DNA from: Streptomyces sp. MNU76
GTDB taxonomy: Bacteria > Actinomycetota > Actinomycetes > Streptomycetales > Streptomycetaceae
Assembly (NCBI RefSeq): GCF_020982545.1
Contig: NZ_JAJKLK010000024.1
Span: 310,001-374,000 of the forward strand
DNA length: 64,000 nt
Direction of reading: 5' to 3'
Below are positions 1 through 9,718 of the stretch, one piece after another. Below the pieces are notes generated by a model that was not told the DNA's origin, ran no database searches, and worked only from the letters and a program-made list of their open reading frames with translations. A program made the position numbers and the translations under genes. Position 1 is the stretch's first letter, and each line of letters begins with the position of its first letter.

Positions 1-2
1 GG

Positions 3-593
3 ATCCTCGGCGACCCGGTGCTGACCGAACCGCTCGCCGTGCAACTGGCCGCCCTGGGCGCGCGGCCGCGCACCTCTTCGGCCGTGACCGCCTCCGACAG
101 ATCACCGGTGGGTATCGAGGACCTGCTCGACGGAAACCCCTCCGCGGTCGTGTGGTGCCTGGACGGGCCCGTGCCGGACGGGTTGTGGGACGCCGCCGAC
201 CGTTTGCCCGAGCACGGTGTCGCGTGGCTGCGCTGCCACCGCGAGGGCTGGCAGGCGTATGTCGAGCCGGTGGCCGCCGCTCCTGGAGACGTCACCTCGG
301 CGCACGTCCGGTCCCGTCGGCTCGCCGCCACGCCCGCTCACCGCGAACTGGCCGCGTACTGGAGCGGACCGCGTACCTCCGGTGCACCGGTCCGGCTCGC
401 CGTGCCCGCCGCAACGCTGCTCACGGCACTGCTCTCGGACGATCTCAGCCGGTGGGCCACCGACGCCCCCGCTGCGGCCGGCCTCCCGGCGCGGCGCCGC
501 CTCCGACGGGTGGACCTGCGCACGCTGACCGTCACCGAGCACCCCGTCCTCCCGGTGCCCGACGTCGCACCGATGCCGAAGAAGGACGGATGA
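3..593 (+). CDS. TOMM leader-binding / cyclodehydratase protein, C-terminal part (5' truncated by window edge)
   Basis: The frame is open to the window edge, so the N-terminus lies outside. What remains (about 196 residues) resembles the C-terminal part of the E1/ThiF-like 'ocin' proteins that bind RiPP leader peptides and present the core to a YcaO cyclodehydratase. The visible cues are the WLRCH segment, a DVTSAHVRSRRLA stretch and the closing VDLRTLTVTEHPVLPVPD, which matches how this family usually ends before a Cys pair. That Cys pair is absent here: the end is VAPMPKKDG. The stop overlaps the next start as ATGA, so translation is probably coupled. The assignment rests on family resemblance plus the YcaO and SagB-like genes downstream. 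A GTG or CTG start inside the window is possible but less likely. Confidence 0.6.
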   Translation: MLGDPVLTEPLAVQLAALGARPRTSSAVTASDRSPVGIEDLLDGNPSAVVWCLDGPVPDGLWDAADRLPEHGVAWLRCHREGWQAYVEPVAAAPGDVTSAHVRSRRLAATPAHRELAAYWSGPRTSGAPVRLAVPAATLLTALLSDDLSRWATDAPAAAGLPARRRLRRVDLRTLTVTEHPVLPVPDVAPMPKKDG

Positions 594-2011
594 CGGCGTT
601 CAGTACGGCTGTGGGGGAACTCGCCACGGACGTCCGACTCCCGGCCGGCGACGGCCCCTTTCCGGCCGTCCTGGTGCGCACCCCTTACGACCGGACCCGG
701 CACAGTGCCGAGGCGCGCGGCTGGGCCCGCCGCGGGTTCGCCGCCGTTGTCCAGGACGTACGGGGCCGGTTCGCGTCGCTGGGGGAGTGGCACCCGTACG
801 CGGACGAGGCCGCCGACGGAGCGGCGACCGTGCGCTGGATCCGGCGGCAGCCTTGGAGCGACGGACGGCTGGTGGCCGTCGGAGCCTCATACGCGGCCCA
901 CTGTGCCCTCGTCCTCGCCCTCGACGTGCCCGAGGACGTCCGGCCCGATGCCGTCATCGCGGCCGTGCCCGCCCTCGGGTCCGCGGAGACCGCGCGCGAG
1001 GCGTCCGGAGTGGAGAGGCTGCTGTCCCGCGCCGGATGGTGGGCCGCCCACGGTGACCGGCGAGACTCCGACGAGAGCGCGCTGGACAAGGCCCTCTCCG
1101 CTGACCCGGGACTGCTCACCCACCTGCCACTGAGCGCCCTCCCCGAGCGGCTGGGCCGCGGCCTGCCCTCCTGGGCGGGCCTGTGGCGGCACCGCGACCG
1201 CGGCCGTCTCGTATCGCGGGCGGCGCACGCCGCCGTGCCCCTGCTCGCGGTGGGCGGCCACCATGACCACTTCACCGAGGAGACCGTCGCGCTGTGGCAT
1301 TCCTGGGGCGGACCCTCGGCCCGGATGCTGCTGGGCCCCTGGAGGCACGGTCTCGTCACCGCGCCCGGTCCCGACTCCGGCCCGGCCCACCGGCTGAACC
1401 TCGGCGAGCTGTACGTGCGCTGGGCCCGCCGCGCCCTGACCGGCGAACTCGCCCCCGGCCACCATGGCGCGCAGGGGCTGGGCGGCGCCGACCTGTGGCT
1501 GTCCGCCCGCACCGAGGGCGAACCGCGCACACCACGCACGCGACTGTTGCACGGCTCCGTCTTCACCGCCGACTCCGGCAGGCCCGTCCGTTCTGACGAC
1601 CTGACCGTCCCCACCGACGGCCCGCCCGACCGCTGCCTGCTGGTCACGCCGCCGCTCCCGCGTCCGCTCGACGTGGTCGGCCCCGTGAGCGTGCACCTGC
1701 GGGCCACGGCTCACAGCCCGTCCGCCGACTGGGCCGCCCGGCTCGTCGCGCTCACGCCGGAAGGGAGCGCCGAGCGGCTCGCCGTCGGCGTCGTCCGGCA
1801 TGCCGAACCGGCCGGTAGTGAGGCCGAGTTCACTGTCGGCCTCGGCCGGGTCGCGCGTCGGCTGCGGGCCGGCACTCGGCTGCGCCTGGAGATCGCCGGG
1901 CACCATTTCCCGGCCCACGCCCGCAACCCCCACACCGGGGAAGACCCCGTGACGGCTTTGGCCGGCTGCACGCCTCCCGACGGGAGGTCGATGCGGACAG
2001 CGTGGTGCTGA
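590..2011 (+). CDS. CocE/NonD-family alpha/beta hydrolase (X-Pro dipeptidyl-peptidase-like)
   Basis: This 473-residue protein has the layout of the CocE/NonD hydrolases, which cleave acyl, ester or X-Pro peptide bonds. The N-terminal alpha/beta fold contains the family block VQDVRGRFASLGEW near residues 55-67. The nucleophile elbow is VGASYAAH, with Ser at about 100. Candidate acid and base residues sit in GGHHDHF and GPWRHG. The C-terminal half (PRPLDVVGPVSVHLRATA onward) matches the jelly-roll domain of the family. Start ATG overlaps the previous stop. In a RiPP-type locus it could act as a peptidase or esterase on leader or product, or as a resistance or tailoring enzyme. The substrate cannot be read from sequence. 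Confidence 0.8.
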   Translation: MTAFSTAVGELATDVRLPAGDGPFPAVLVRTPYDRTRHSAEARGWARRGFAAVVQDVRGRFASLGEWHPYADEAADGAATVRWIRRQPWSDGRLVAVGASYAAHCALVLALDVPEDVRPDAVIAAVPALGSAETAREASGVERLLSRAGWWAAHGDRRDSDESALDKALSADPGLLTHLPLSALPERLGRGLPSWAGLWRHRDRGRLVSRAAHAAVPLLAVGGHHDHFTEETVALWHSWGGPSARMLLGPWRHGLVTAPGPDSGPAHRLNLGELYVRWARRALTGELAPGHHGAQGLGGADLWLSARTEGEPRTPRTRLLHGSVFTADSGRPVRSDDLTVPTDGPPDRCLLVTPPLPRPLDVVGPVSVHLRATAHSPSADWAARLVALTPEGSAERLAVGVVRHAEPAGSEAEFTVGLGRVARRLRAGTRLRLEIAGHHFPAHARNPHTGEDPVTALAGCTPPDGRSMRTAWC

Positions 2012-2070
2012 GACTGCCCGTGCTCCCGTCCCGCCCCACCCCCGTCGACCCCTGCCGAGGAGATTCTGAG

Positions 2071-3446
2071 ATGACGACGCTGCCGCTGGAAGCACTCGTC
2101 GACCCCGTCTGCGGCATCGTCCGCAAGGTCAAGCCCGTCGAACACCCCGCGGGCGCCCCACCCCGCTACACCGCGCTCACGGCCGAGATATCCGACGCCC
2201 GCAGACACGGCCTGTGGCCCGCCGACCGCGTCTCCTCGGCACCACCTTCGGCGACCCCGAGCAAGCCGCGTCGCCGCGATAGCCGAGGGGTAGAGCGGTA
2301 CTGCGGCAACCGCGTGCCGCCCCCGGCCACCCCCGACGCCCCCGTGCGCGCCACCGCCGCCGAACTGACCGAGAAGGGCCTGCGGCTCTACGGCCCCGGC
2401 GACCTGCCCACGTACGCCGACTGGCAGTACGCCCGCGAGAAGTTCCCCTACCGACCCCTCACCCCCAGACCCCGGCCCTGTGGACGCGCGGAACCGAGCA
2501 GCTGCCCGGCGGACGGACGGCGGAGGTCTGGGCGCCCGTCGCGCTCACCCACCTCAACTGGCGCCAGGGCGCATTGCGCGAGCTGCCCCGCACCCATCAC
2601 CTCAACTACGCGGGCATCGCCACCGGACAGGGCCTCGACGACGCCGTCGAACGCGGCCTGCTGGAGATCGTCGAACGCGACGCCCTGGAACTGTGGTGGC
2701 ATCTGGACGGCCCGACCCGGGGCATCGACCCGGCGAGCGTGCCCGGCCTCGCCGACGACCTCGCCGGCTCCGCGCTCGACGTCCACATCGTGGAGATGCG
2801 CTCGGAGTTCGCCCCCTGCATGGCCGCGCTCGTGCACGACCCGCGCCTCGGACTGTACGCCGCCGGGTTCGCCTGCAAGTACGACCCGGCCGAGGCCGCC
2901 CGCAAGGCCGTCCTGGAAGCCGTCCACACCTGGGTCTTCACCCAGGGCCTGACCGACTCCGACGGCTGGGTGTTCCAGGCCGTCGAGGCCGGGCTGCTGG
3001 CGCGCGGGCTGTACCTGGAGCACCGGGCCGACGGCCGCTATCTCGATGTGTGCGGCGAGCAGTTCGAGCACGTGCGGGACCTGGGTGCGCACGTGCAGGT
3101 GTGGCTGGACGAACGGATGGCGGCCGAGGCCCGGCGCTTCACCGCGCCCGCGCTCGGGACCGTGTCCGTCGACGCGGTCGAGCCCGGCAGCCGGGAGCGG
3201 CTGGAGAGCACGCTGCGCGCAGGCGGTCACCGCGTCATGACCTTCGACCTCACCACCGAGGACGTGACCGAGACATCGCTGCGCGTCGCCCGGGTCCTCG
3301 TCTCCGGGCTCCTGCCCAACGCCCCCGCCGCCTTCGGCTACTTCGGCTGTCCGCGCCTCGCCGAGGCCGCCGTCGCGCGCGGATGGCGCACGACCGCGCC
3401 GAGCGCGCCGGAGGACTTCACGCTGGCGCCTCCGCCGCACATGTGA
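2071..3446 (+). pseudogene. YcaO-family cyclodehydratase, frameshifted as sequenced
   Basis: YcaO proteins use ATP to activate peptide amides, forming azolines or thioamides. Homology runs from ATG 2071 (MTTLPLEALVDPVCG) to the stop at 3444, but in several frames. Frame changes, each equal to one missing base, fall near 2233-2235 (before LGTTFGDPEQ), 2266-2270 (before VAAIAEG), 2287-2290 (before VERYCGN) and 2465-2470 (before TPALWTRG). With them restored the protein is about 459 residues, normal for the family, and shows the E-rich ATP-site helices (AAIAEGVERY, GLLEIVERDALELWW). It ends in APPPHM, not an obvious PxPxP. Two of the four sites lie in G or C runs. The flanking genes read as one operon, so indel errors are more likely than decay. 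Confidence 0.8.
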
Positions 3447-4609
3447 GGGCCGCCGTGGAAGACCTCCGCGAGGACCGCCCTGTGGAACTCGCCGCCGCCC
3501 TCGCCCGCGCCCGCTCCCCGGAGCGTCCCGGCCCCGACACGCCCGCCGGGACAGCCGTCCGGCCCTGGCCGGGGCCGCCGCTTCCGATTCCGGAGGCAGG
3601 CCCGGCGGACCTCGATCTGCAGGCCCTGCTGCGTCTGTCCCTGGCGGCCTCGGACGCCTCCGGACGCCTCAGGCCCGCGCCCTCCGCGGGTGCGCTGCAC
3701 CCGGTGGACGCCGAACTGGTCGTGGGCGCCGGCTGCTCCCTGCCGCCCGGCCGCTACGGCTACGACCCGCTGCGCCACCGCGTCCACCGCGTTGGTCTGC
3801 CTTCCGACGACACGCCGCCAGGCGTGACGGCCGAACTCTCCGTCACCGCACGGCGCACGGCCTCCCACTACGGCCACCGAGCCTGGCCCCTTCTGTTGCT
3901 GGACACCGGGCACGCCGCCGCGGCGCTGTTCCTGGCGGCCCGCGCGCTGGGCGCGGGCGAGCCCGAGGCACGGCTGGACGGACTCACCGAGAATCCCTTG
4001 GCCGTCGTGCGCATCCCGCCGCCCGACGGGCGGAGCCCGATGCACCCGGCAGACAGTCCCCACGTCCCGGAACCGTCCGGGGGTACGCCCACCCCGGCCG
4101 AACTGCTGGCTCGCCGCAGTACCCCACCGCCGTTGCCGGGCGCCCCCTCCCACGGCGCACTGCGGGCAGTCCTGGCCACCGCCGAACGGGCCGGCAACGG
4201 CGACCTGTTGCGCTGGTGCGCCGCGGTCGGCCCGCCCCGACCCGGCCTCATGGAACTGGCACCCGACGGCACGACCCTGCGGCGGTACGCGGCAGGGGAG
4301 GCCCGCCAGACGCTCGCCGCCTGGGCCGCGGGTCAGGCGTGGATCGCGGACGCGGGCGCCGTTCTGCTCGGCCACGGCTGCCCCACGGACGCCGACGCCG
4401 CACACATCCGCCGCGCCCACCTGCGGGCCGGCTTCGCCGTCCACCTGGCCCAGGTCACCGCCCGACGCCACGGGCTGGCGGCCCGGCCCGTCGGCTCCTG
4501 GCAGCAGGCGGACCTCGGGGCCGCCCTCGGAGCCGCGCCGGACCGGGACTGGGTCGTCCACGCCCTGGCCCTCGGCATCCGTCACGCCGACGAGGAGAAC
4601 ACCACGTGA
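3443..4609 (+). CDS. SagB/ThcOx-like nitroreductase-fold oxidoreductase
   Basis: SagB-type enzymes are flavin-dependent dehydrogenases that oxidise azolines to azoles after YcaO action. About 388 residues. The hallmark motif SAGALHP appears at about residues 80-86, followed by a strand pattern (VDAELVVGAG, GRYGYDPLRHRVHRVG) typical of SagB. The second half contains another nitroreductase-like block (GQAWIADAGAVLLG, HLRAGFAVHLAQVTARRHGL, RPVGSW), so the protein may be a tandem or extended two-lobe form. GTG 3443 overlaps the YcaO stop (GTGA) and is chosen for coupling; GTG 3455 is an alternative. The 3' end overlaps the ABC gene by GTGA. FMN binding is inferred from the family. Confidence 0.72.
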   Translation: MRAAVEDLREDRPVELAAALARARSPERPGPDTPAGTAVRPWPGPPLPIPEAGPADLDLQALLRLSLAASDASGRLRPAPSAGALHPVDAELVVGAGCSLPPGRYGYDPLRHRVHRVGLPSDDTPPGVTAELSVTARRTASHYGHRAWPLLLLDTGHAAAALFLAARALGAGEPEARLDGLTENPLAVVRIPPPDGRSPMHPADSPHVPEPSGGTPTPAELLARRSTPPPLPGAPSHGALRAVLATAERAGNGDLLRWCAAVGPPRPGLMELAPDGTTLRRYAAGEARQTLAAWAAGQAWIADAGAVLLGHGCPTDADAAHIRRAHLRAGFAVHLAQVTARRHGLAARPVGSWQQADLGAALGAAPDRDWVVHALALGIRHADEENTT

Positions 4610-6345
4610 TCGTCCACCCCGAGCTGCGCCGCGCTGCCCGGCGCGCACGGCGCCCCCTGCTCACGGCCACCCTCCTGCAGGGCGCCGTCACCCTCACCCA
4701 CCTGGCACAGGCCGCACTGCTGGCCCTCGCCCTCGCCGGCCTGGCCCGCGGAGACACCGGCCGGCTCCCGTGGCTGCTGGCCGCCGTGCTCGCCGTCGTC
4801 ACCGCCCGCGCCGGTCTCACCCTGTGGCAGCGACGCACCGCCACCCGTGCCGGAGCCCGGGTCAGGGTCGCCGTGCGGGACGAACTCCTGGCCCACCTGG
4901 GCCGGCTGGGGCCCGCTCACCTGACCACCGCACGCGCCGGAGCCGTCCGCACCACCCTCGTCGACGGGGTGGAGGGCGTCGACGCCTACGTCTCCCGCTA
5001 CCTGCCCCAGCTCCTGATCACCCTCACCGTGCCGCCCCTCGTCCTGGCGGCCCTGGCCGTGGTCGAGCCGTGGGCCCTGCTCGGCCTCGTCCCCGCCCTG
5101 CTCCTCGCCCTGGCCGGGCCGCGCGCCTGGGACCGGCTCCTCGCCGCCCGCGGCAAGGAGCACTGGGACACCTACGAAGGCCTGGGCGCCGACTACCTGG
5201 AGGCGCTCCAGGGCATGCCGGCGCTGCGTGCCGCCGGTGCGGTCGGCCGTACCCGTTCGCGCCTGGAGGAGCGGTCCGCGGCGCTGCACCGGGCGACCGT
5301 CGCCAAACTGCGGGTGTCCCTGGTCGACACCGGCATCACCGACCTCGCCATCCAGGGCGGCACCGCCGCCGCAGCCCTCCTGGCGTGCTGGTCGGCCGTC
5401 AGCGGATCCACCACGGCGACCGGCACGTATCTGGTGCTGCTGCTGGCCTCGGAGTGCTTCCGCCCCGTCCGCGACCTCGCCCGCGAGTGGCACGCCGGAT
5501 ACCTCGGAGTCTCGGCCGCCGACGGGCTCGCGGCCCTGCGCACGACCGAGCCGGCGGTCCCCGACACCGGAACGGCCCCCGCGCCCCGGCAAGCGCCGCC
5601 CGAACTGCGCTTCCAGCACGTGCGGTTCGCCTACGACGGCGCGCCGTCCCCGGCCCTGGACGGCGTCTCGTTCACCGCGCAGGCGGGACGGACGACCGCG
5701 ATCGTCGGCCCGTCCGGCGCGGGCAAATCCACCCTGCTGGCCCTGCTCCTGCGCCACCACGACCCGCAGGAGGGCCGGATCACCCTCGACGGGCGCCCCA
5801 CGATCGAGTACGCGCTCGACTCGCTGCGGCAGGGCATCGCCGTCGTCTCGCAGGAGACGTACCTCTTCCACGCCACCATCGCCGACAACCTGCGCCTGGC
5901 CCGGCCGGACGCGACGGACGACGACCTGACCCGGGCGGCGCGCGTCGCCGGTGTCCATGACGAGATCGCCGCCCTCCCCGACGGTTACGCCACCGTCCTC
6001 GGCGAGCGCGGCGCCACCCTTTCCGGCGGCCAGCGTCAGAGGCTCGCCCTCGCGCGAGCCCTGCTGGCCGACGCCCCGGTCCTCGTCCTCGACGAGGCCA
6101 CGAGCGCCGTCGACGAACGCCGGGAGGCGGACATCGTCCGGGAACTGCTGAACGCCGCGAGCGGCCGGACCGTCCTGGTGGTGGCCCACCGGCTGGCCGC
6201 CGTCCGACACGCCGACCGCATCGTCGTCCTCGACCAAGGACGGGTGGACGCCGTGGGTGAGCACCCCGACCTGGTCGAGGCCGACGGCGTCTACGCGCGG
6301 CTCGTCGAGGCCGGCCGCGCCAACCGAGGAGAACGCGCCGCATGA
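4606..6345 (+). CDS. ABC exporter half-transporter (permease-ATPase fusion), first of a pair
   Basis: This 579-residue protein fuses a six-helix ABC exporter membrane domain (about residues 1-320) to a nucleotide-binding domain (about 330-565). The ATPase part shows Walker A GPSGAGKS, Q-loop VVSQETYLF, signature LSGGQRQRLALARALL, Walker B VLVLDEATSAVD and the switch-His segment VVAHRL. The membrane half resembles the CydD-like branch in Pfam/COG style. It starts at GTG 4606, overlapping the SagB stop, and ends in an ATGA overlap with the second half-transporter, so the two probably form a heterodimer. Its place behind modification enzymes suggests export of the mature product, possibly also self-protection. 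Confidence 0.85.
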   Translation: MIVHPELRRAARRARRPLLTATLLQGAVTLTHLAQAALLALALAGLARGDTGRLPWLLAAVLAVVTARAGLTLWQRRTATRAGARVRVAVRDELLAHLGRLGPAHLTTARAGAVRTTLVDGVEGVDAYVSRYLPQLLITLTVPPLVLAALAVVEPWALLGLVPALLLALAGPRAWDRLLAARGKEHWDTYEGLGADYLEALQGMPALRAAGAVGRTRSRLEERSAALHRATVAKLRVSLVDTGITDLAIQGGTAAAALLACWSAVSGSTTATGTYLVLLLASECFRPVRDLAREWHAGYLGVSAADGLAALRTTEPAVPDTGTAPAPRQAPPELRFQHVRFAYDGAPSPALDGVSFTAQAGRTTAIVGPSGAGKSTLLALLLRHHDPQEGRITLDGRPTIEYALDSLRQGIAVVSQETYLFHATIADNLRLARPDATDDDLTRAARVAGVHDEIAALPDGYATVLGERGATLSGGQRQRLALARALLADAPVLVLDEATSAVDERREADIVRELLNAASGRTVLVVAHRLAAVRHADRIVVLDQGRVDAVGEHPDLVEADGVYARLVEAGRANRGERAA

Positions 6346-8103
6346 GCACCGCTGCCACCACTGGCACCGCCACCACCGCTGCGGACGAACCCGCGCGAGG
6401 CGCACTGCGGGCCCTCCTCCCCGCCCTCGCCGCGCACCGCGCCATGACAGCTCGCACCTGTGCCGCCGCGCTCCTCGAACAGGGCTCCCTCGTCGCGCTG
6501 CTCACCCTGGCCGCGCACACCGTGGGCACCGCCGTCATCGAAGGGCGCGCCCCCTCGGCCGGCACCGTCACCGCGCTCGTCGCACTGGTCCTGGTACGCG
6601 CCCTGATGACCTGGCGGGAGATGGACCTCTCGCACGACCTGGCCTACCGGGTGCTGGCCGTACTGCGGGTGCGCGTCTTCGACGGACTCGCCCGCAGCGC
6701 GCCCGCCCGCGTCGCGGGACGGCGCAGCGGCGACCTCGCCGCCACGGCCATGGCCGACGTGGAGGCCCTGGAGTTCTTCTACGCCCACACCACAGCCCAA
6801 CTGCTGGCGGCAGGAACGGTCTTCACCGGTGGTTCCATGGTCCTTGCCACGGTGGAGCCGTGGCTGCTGGCGGCCGTGCTGCCGGTCGCGGCCCTGCTCG
6901 CCGCTGCGCCCTTCGCGGACGCCCGCGCGCGCACGGCACGCGGCGGCCGCACCCGGACGGCCGTGGCCGGGCTGTCGGCCGACACGGTGGAGGCCGTCGA
7001 CGGGCTGCGCGAACTGCTCGCCTTCGGCGCTCTGACCGAACGCCGCCGCAAGCTTTCGGAGCGGGGGTGGCAGGTGGGTGACGCCCAACGTGCCGAGGCC
7101 ACCTGGGAGGCCGTCGCCGCCGCGGTCCGCGACCTCCTCATCGTGGCCGCGGTCCTCGGCGTGGTCGCCGCGGCGGCGCAGTCGGTGACCTCCGGCCGGC
7201 TGCACGGCGCCTGGGCCCCGGCTGCGATGGCCCTGGCCCTTTCCGTCCTCGGCCCGGTCGCGGAGTCGGCCCGCGCTCTCAGCCAGGCCGTGGTCCTGCG
7301 CGCCGCTGCCTCCCGCGTCAACGCTGCCGTCAAGGCCCCCGCTCTCGCCCGCCGCCCGCCGCCCCCGCGCCCTGCCGCCCGGACCGCTGGGCGTACGGCT
7401 GCACCGGCTGAGGTTCGACTACGGAGGACGGCCCGTGCTGGACGGCGTCGATCTGACCGTCCCTCCGGGCCGGACACTCGCCCTGGTCGGCGCCTCCGGC
7501 GCCGGCAAGTCGACCTGCGCCCACCTGTTGGCCCGCTTCTGGGACCCCTCCGCCGGTGCGGTCCAGTTGCTGCCCGCCTACGGCGACTCCGTGGACGTGC
7601 GTGAGGTGAGCGATGCGGAACTGCGGCGTGCGGTGGTGCTGGTGGGACAGGACACGCCCCTCTTCCACGGCTCCCTCGCCGAGAACCTGCGGCTCGCCGC
7701 ACCCGAGGCGGACGACCAGGCGCTGGCCGAAGCGGCCCGGTTGTGCGGTGTCGACCGGATAGCCCCGATGGACACCCTCGTCGGCGAGCGCGGCGCCACG
7801 CTCTCCGGCGGTCAGCGGGCCCGCATCGCCATGGCCCGCGCGCTGCTGGTCCGGCCGAGGGTCCTCGTCCTCGACGAGTCCACCGCCCACCTGGACAACG
7901 CCGGCGACGCCCAACTCGCCACCGCGCTGCAGGAGGAGGGACGCACCACGATCGTCATCGCCCACCGCCCGGCCACCATCCGCCGTGCCGACCGCATCGC
8001 CGTCCTCGAGGAGGGCCGCATCGCGGAAGTGGGGACCTGGGAGGAACTCACGAGCCGCCCCGGCAGCGCGCTCAACCGCATCCTCACCACCACCCCTTCC
8101 TGA
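6342..8103 (+). pseudogene. ABC exporter half-transporter, second of the pair; one frame change as sequenced
   Basis: The N-terminal membrane domain reads from ATG 6342 to about 7330. The ATPase domain is in another frame, from about 7370 to the TGA at 8101-8103. Between them is a C-rich linker (about 7340-7370) where one extra base, or two missing, breaks the frame. The ATPase has Walker A GASGAGKS, signature LSGGQRARIAMARALL, Walker B VLVLDESTAHLD and AHRPATIRRADRIAVL, so all key residues are intact. Joined, it would be about 587 residues, matching its partner. Loss of function would also make the intact partner useless, so an indel error in the C-rich linker is the simpler reading. No close downstream partner: a 118-nt gap follows. 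Confidence 0.78.
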
Positions 8104-8157
8104 GCACGGGCGTTTGCCCCGAGACCCGGGCCGGTGAGGCTTAGGGCCGGGTATACC

Positions 8158-8172
8158 TGGAAACGACTACTC
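8158..8172. promoter_or_regulatory. Possible operator half-site upstream of the PLP-enzyme block
   Basis: The 118-nt gap before the Y4yA-type gene is the only sizeable break in this gene block and probably holds a promoter. TGGAAACGACTACTC here shares its first nine bases with the reverse complement of the Zur-like box at 12281-12295. Only one half-site is well kept, so a regulatory role is a suggestion only. Confidence 0.2.
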
Positions 8173-8221
8173 CCGAACGATCGTCGCGCCGACGGTCGAC
8201 CCGCACCGGGAGGGGTCTCAC

Positions 8222-9718
8222 GTGGATGCGCCCTTGTATCTGAGGCCCAGGGTGGAGCCGCCGCTCGGCGCACTGCTGACGGACCGGCCCTTCCTGCACT
8301 CGCTCGTCGACGCGCTGGGGTCGCCGCTCAACGTGCTGCTCCCCGAGGCCGTGGCCGAGAACGCCGCCCGCTTCCGTGCCGTCTACAGCCGCCACCATCT
8401 GACCGGGCGGGTGTACTTCGCGCACAAGGCGAACCGGTCCAGTGCCCTGCTGCGGCGACTGGCGGCGGAGGACCCGGTCGCCGTCGGCGTCGATGTCGCC
8501 TCTCTGGAAGAGCTGAGGCACGCACTGGGCTGTGGGTTCACCGGCGACCGCATCATGGCCACCGGTCCCAAGGACGCCGCGTTCCTCTGGCTGGCGGCGC
8601 GCGTGGGAGCGACGGTCAATCTGGACTCGCCCGGGGAACTGGAACGGCTCTGCGGGCTGGTGCGCGCGCACGGGCTCGGCCGGGTGGCCGTGCTGGCGCG
8701 CCTGTCGGGGTTCGAGTCCGCCGCCGGCCACGGGGGAGCGGGCACCCGGCTGCTCTCCCGGCGCAGCCGCTTCGGCACCCCGGTACGGGACAGGGAGGCG
8801 CTCCTGTCGGCGCTCGAACGCAACGCTGACACCGCGGAGTTCGTCGGCGCCGCCTACCACCTCGACACCACCGGCGTGGAGGAGAAGGCACGGGCCCTGG
8901 AGCAGTGCGTGCTGTTCCTGGATGAGTGCCGGGCACGGGGACTGGCGCCGCGCGCCCTCGACATCGGCGGCGGATTCGGCGTCGGATACGTCGCCGAGGC
9001 GCAGGAGTGGGAGCGCTGGACCACCGCGCTGACCGAGGCGGTGCTCGGCGTACGCCCGCCGTTGACCTGGCGCGGTCATGGATACGGGCTGCGCAACGAG
9101 GGCGGCACGGTGCGCGGGAACGCCGCGCTGTACCCCGCCCACCGCCCCACCGCCGGCCCCGGCTACCTCGACGAACTGCTCTCACTGCCCGCTCCGGTGC
9201 TGGGCCGGTCGTCCGCCAACCTTCTGCTGGAACACCTCCACGACCTGTACATCGAACCCGGTCGCGCCCTGGTCGACCAGTGCGGACTGTCGCTGGCCCG
9301 GGTGCTGGACGTACGTCCCGCGGACACGGACTCCGGGCAGTACCTGGTGCACCTCGGCATGAACGCGGGAGACATGAGCCTCGAGGAGCACGGAGTCCTC
9401 GTGGACCCCGTCCTGCTGCCGCACGGCGAGGCCGCGGCCGGTGACGAGGAACCGGTCGGCGTCTACCTCACCGGCAACCTCTGCCTGGAAGGCGATCTCA
9501 TCACCCGCCGCCTGGTCTTCCTGCCCCGGCTGCCGCAAGCGGGGGACCTGCTGGCCTTCGCCAACACCGCCGGCTACGCCATGGACTTCCACGCCCATCA
9601 CGCGCAGCGGCAACCCGTCGGGCGGACGGTCGCGGTGGAGCGGCGGGGCGACTCCTGGCGCTGGTGTCCTGACGAGGACTACTGGCCGATCACACCCTTG
9701 GGGGGAACAACCGGATGA
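8222..9718 (+). CDS. Y4yA-type PLP-dependent enzyme (alanine racemase fold / group IV decarboxylase family)
   Basis: The 498-residue protein has the fold-type III PLP barrel of diaminopimelate and ornithine decarboxylases, and resembles the Y4yA group named after a Rhizobium NGR234 protein. The PLP lysine is in VYFAHKANRSS (about residue 68). The phosphate loop is DIGGGFGV and the substrate-side motif EPGRALV. A cysteine sits in GNLCLEGD, where decarboxylases carry their C-terminal catalytic Cys. GTG 8222 is supported by a GGGAGGGG Shine-Dalgarno. The stop overlaps the next start by ATGA. In NGR234 a cysteine-synthase-like gene (y4xP) sits beside y4yA, as here, so the pair probably makes or consumes a small amino acid. 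The exact reaction is unknown. Confidence 0.75.
   Translation: MDAPLYLRPRVEPPLGALLTDRPFLHSLVDALGSPLNVLLPEAVAENAARFRAVYSRHHLTGRVYFAHKANRSSALLRRLAAEDPVAVGVDVASLEELRHALGCGFTGDRIMATGPKDAAFLWLAARVGATVNLDSPGELERLCGLVRAHGLGRVAVLARLSGFESAAGHGGAGTRLLSRRSRFGTPVRDREALLSALERNADTAEFVGAAYHLDTTGVEEKARALEQCVLFLDECRARGLAPRALDIGGGFGVGYVAEAQEWERWTTALTEAVLGVRPPLTWRGHGYGLRNEGGTVRGNAALYPAHRPTAGPGYLDELLSLPAPVLGRSSANLLLEHLHDLYIEPGRALVDQCGLSLARVLDVRPADTDSGQYLVHLGMNAGDMSLEEHGVLVDPVLLPHGEAAAGDEEPVGVYLTGNLCLEGDLITRRLVFLPRLPQAGDLLAFANTAGYAMDFHAHHAQRQPVGRTVAVERRGDSWRWCPDEDYWPITPLGGTTG

Noticed and set aside
8134..8829. Plus-strand frame starting before the Y4yA-type gene, considered as a RiPP precursor
   Set aside because: It begins with a few plausible residues but soon runs as an Arg/Ala-rich shadow of the PLP enzyme gene. 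There is no leader/core pattern or Cys/Ser/Thr-rich end.
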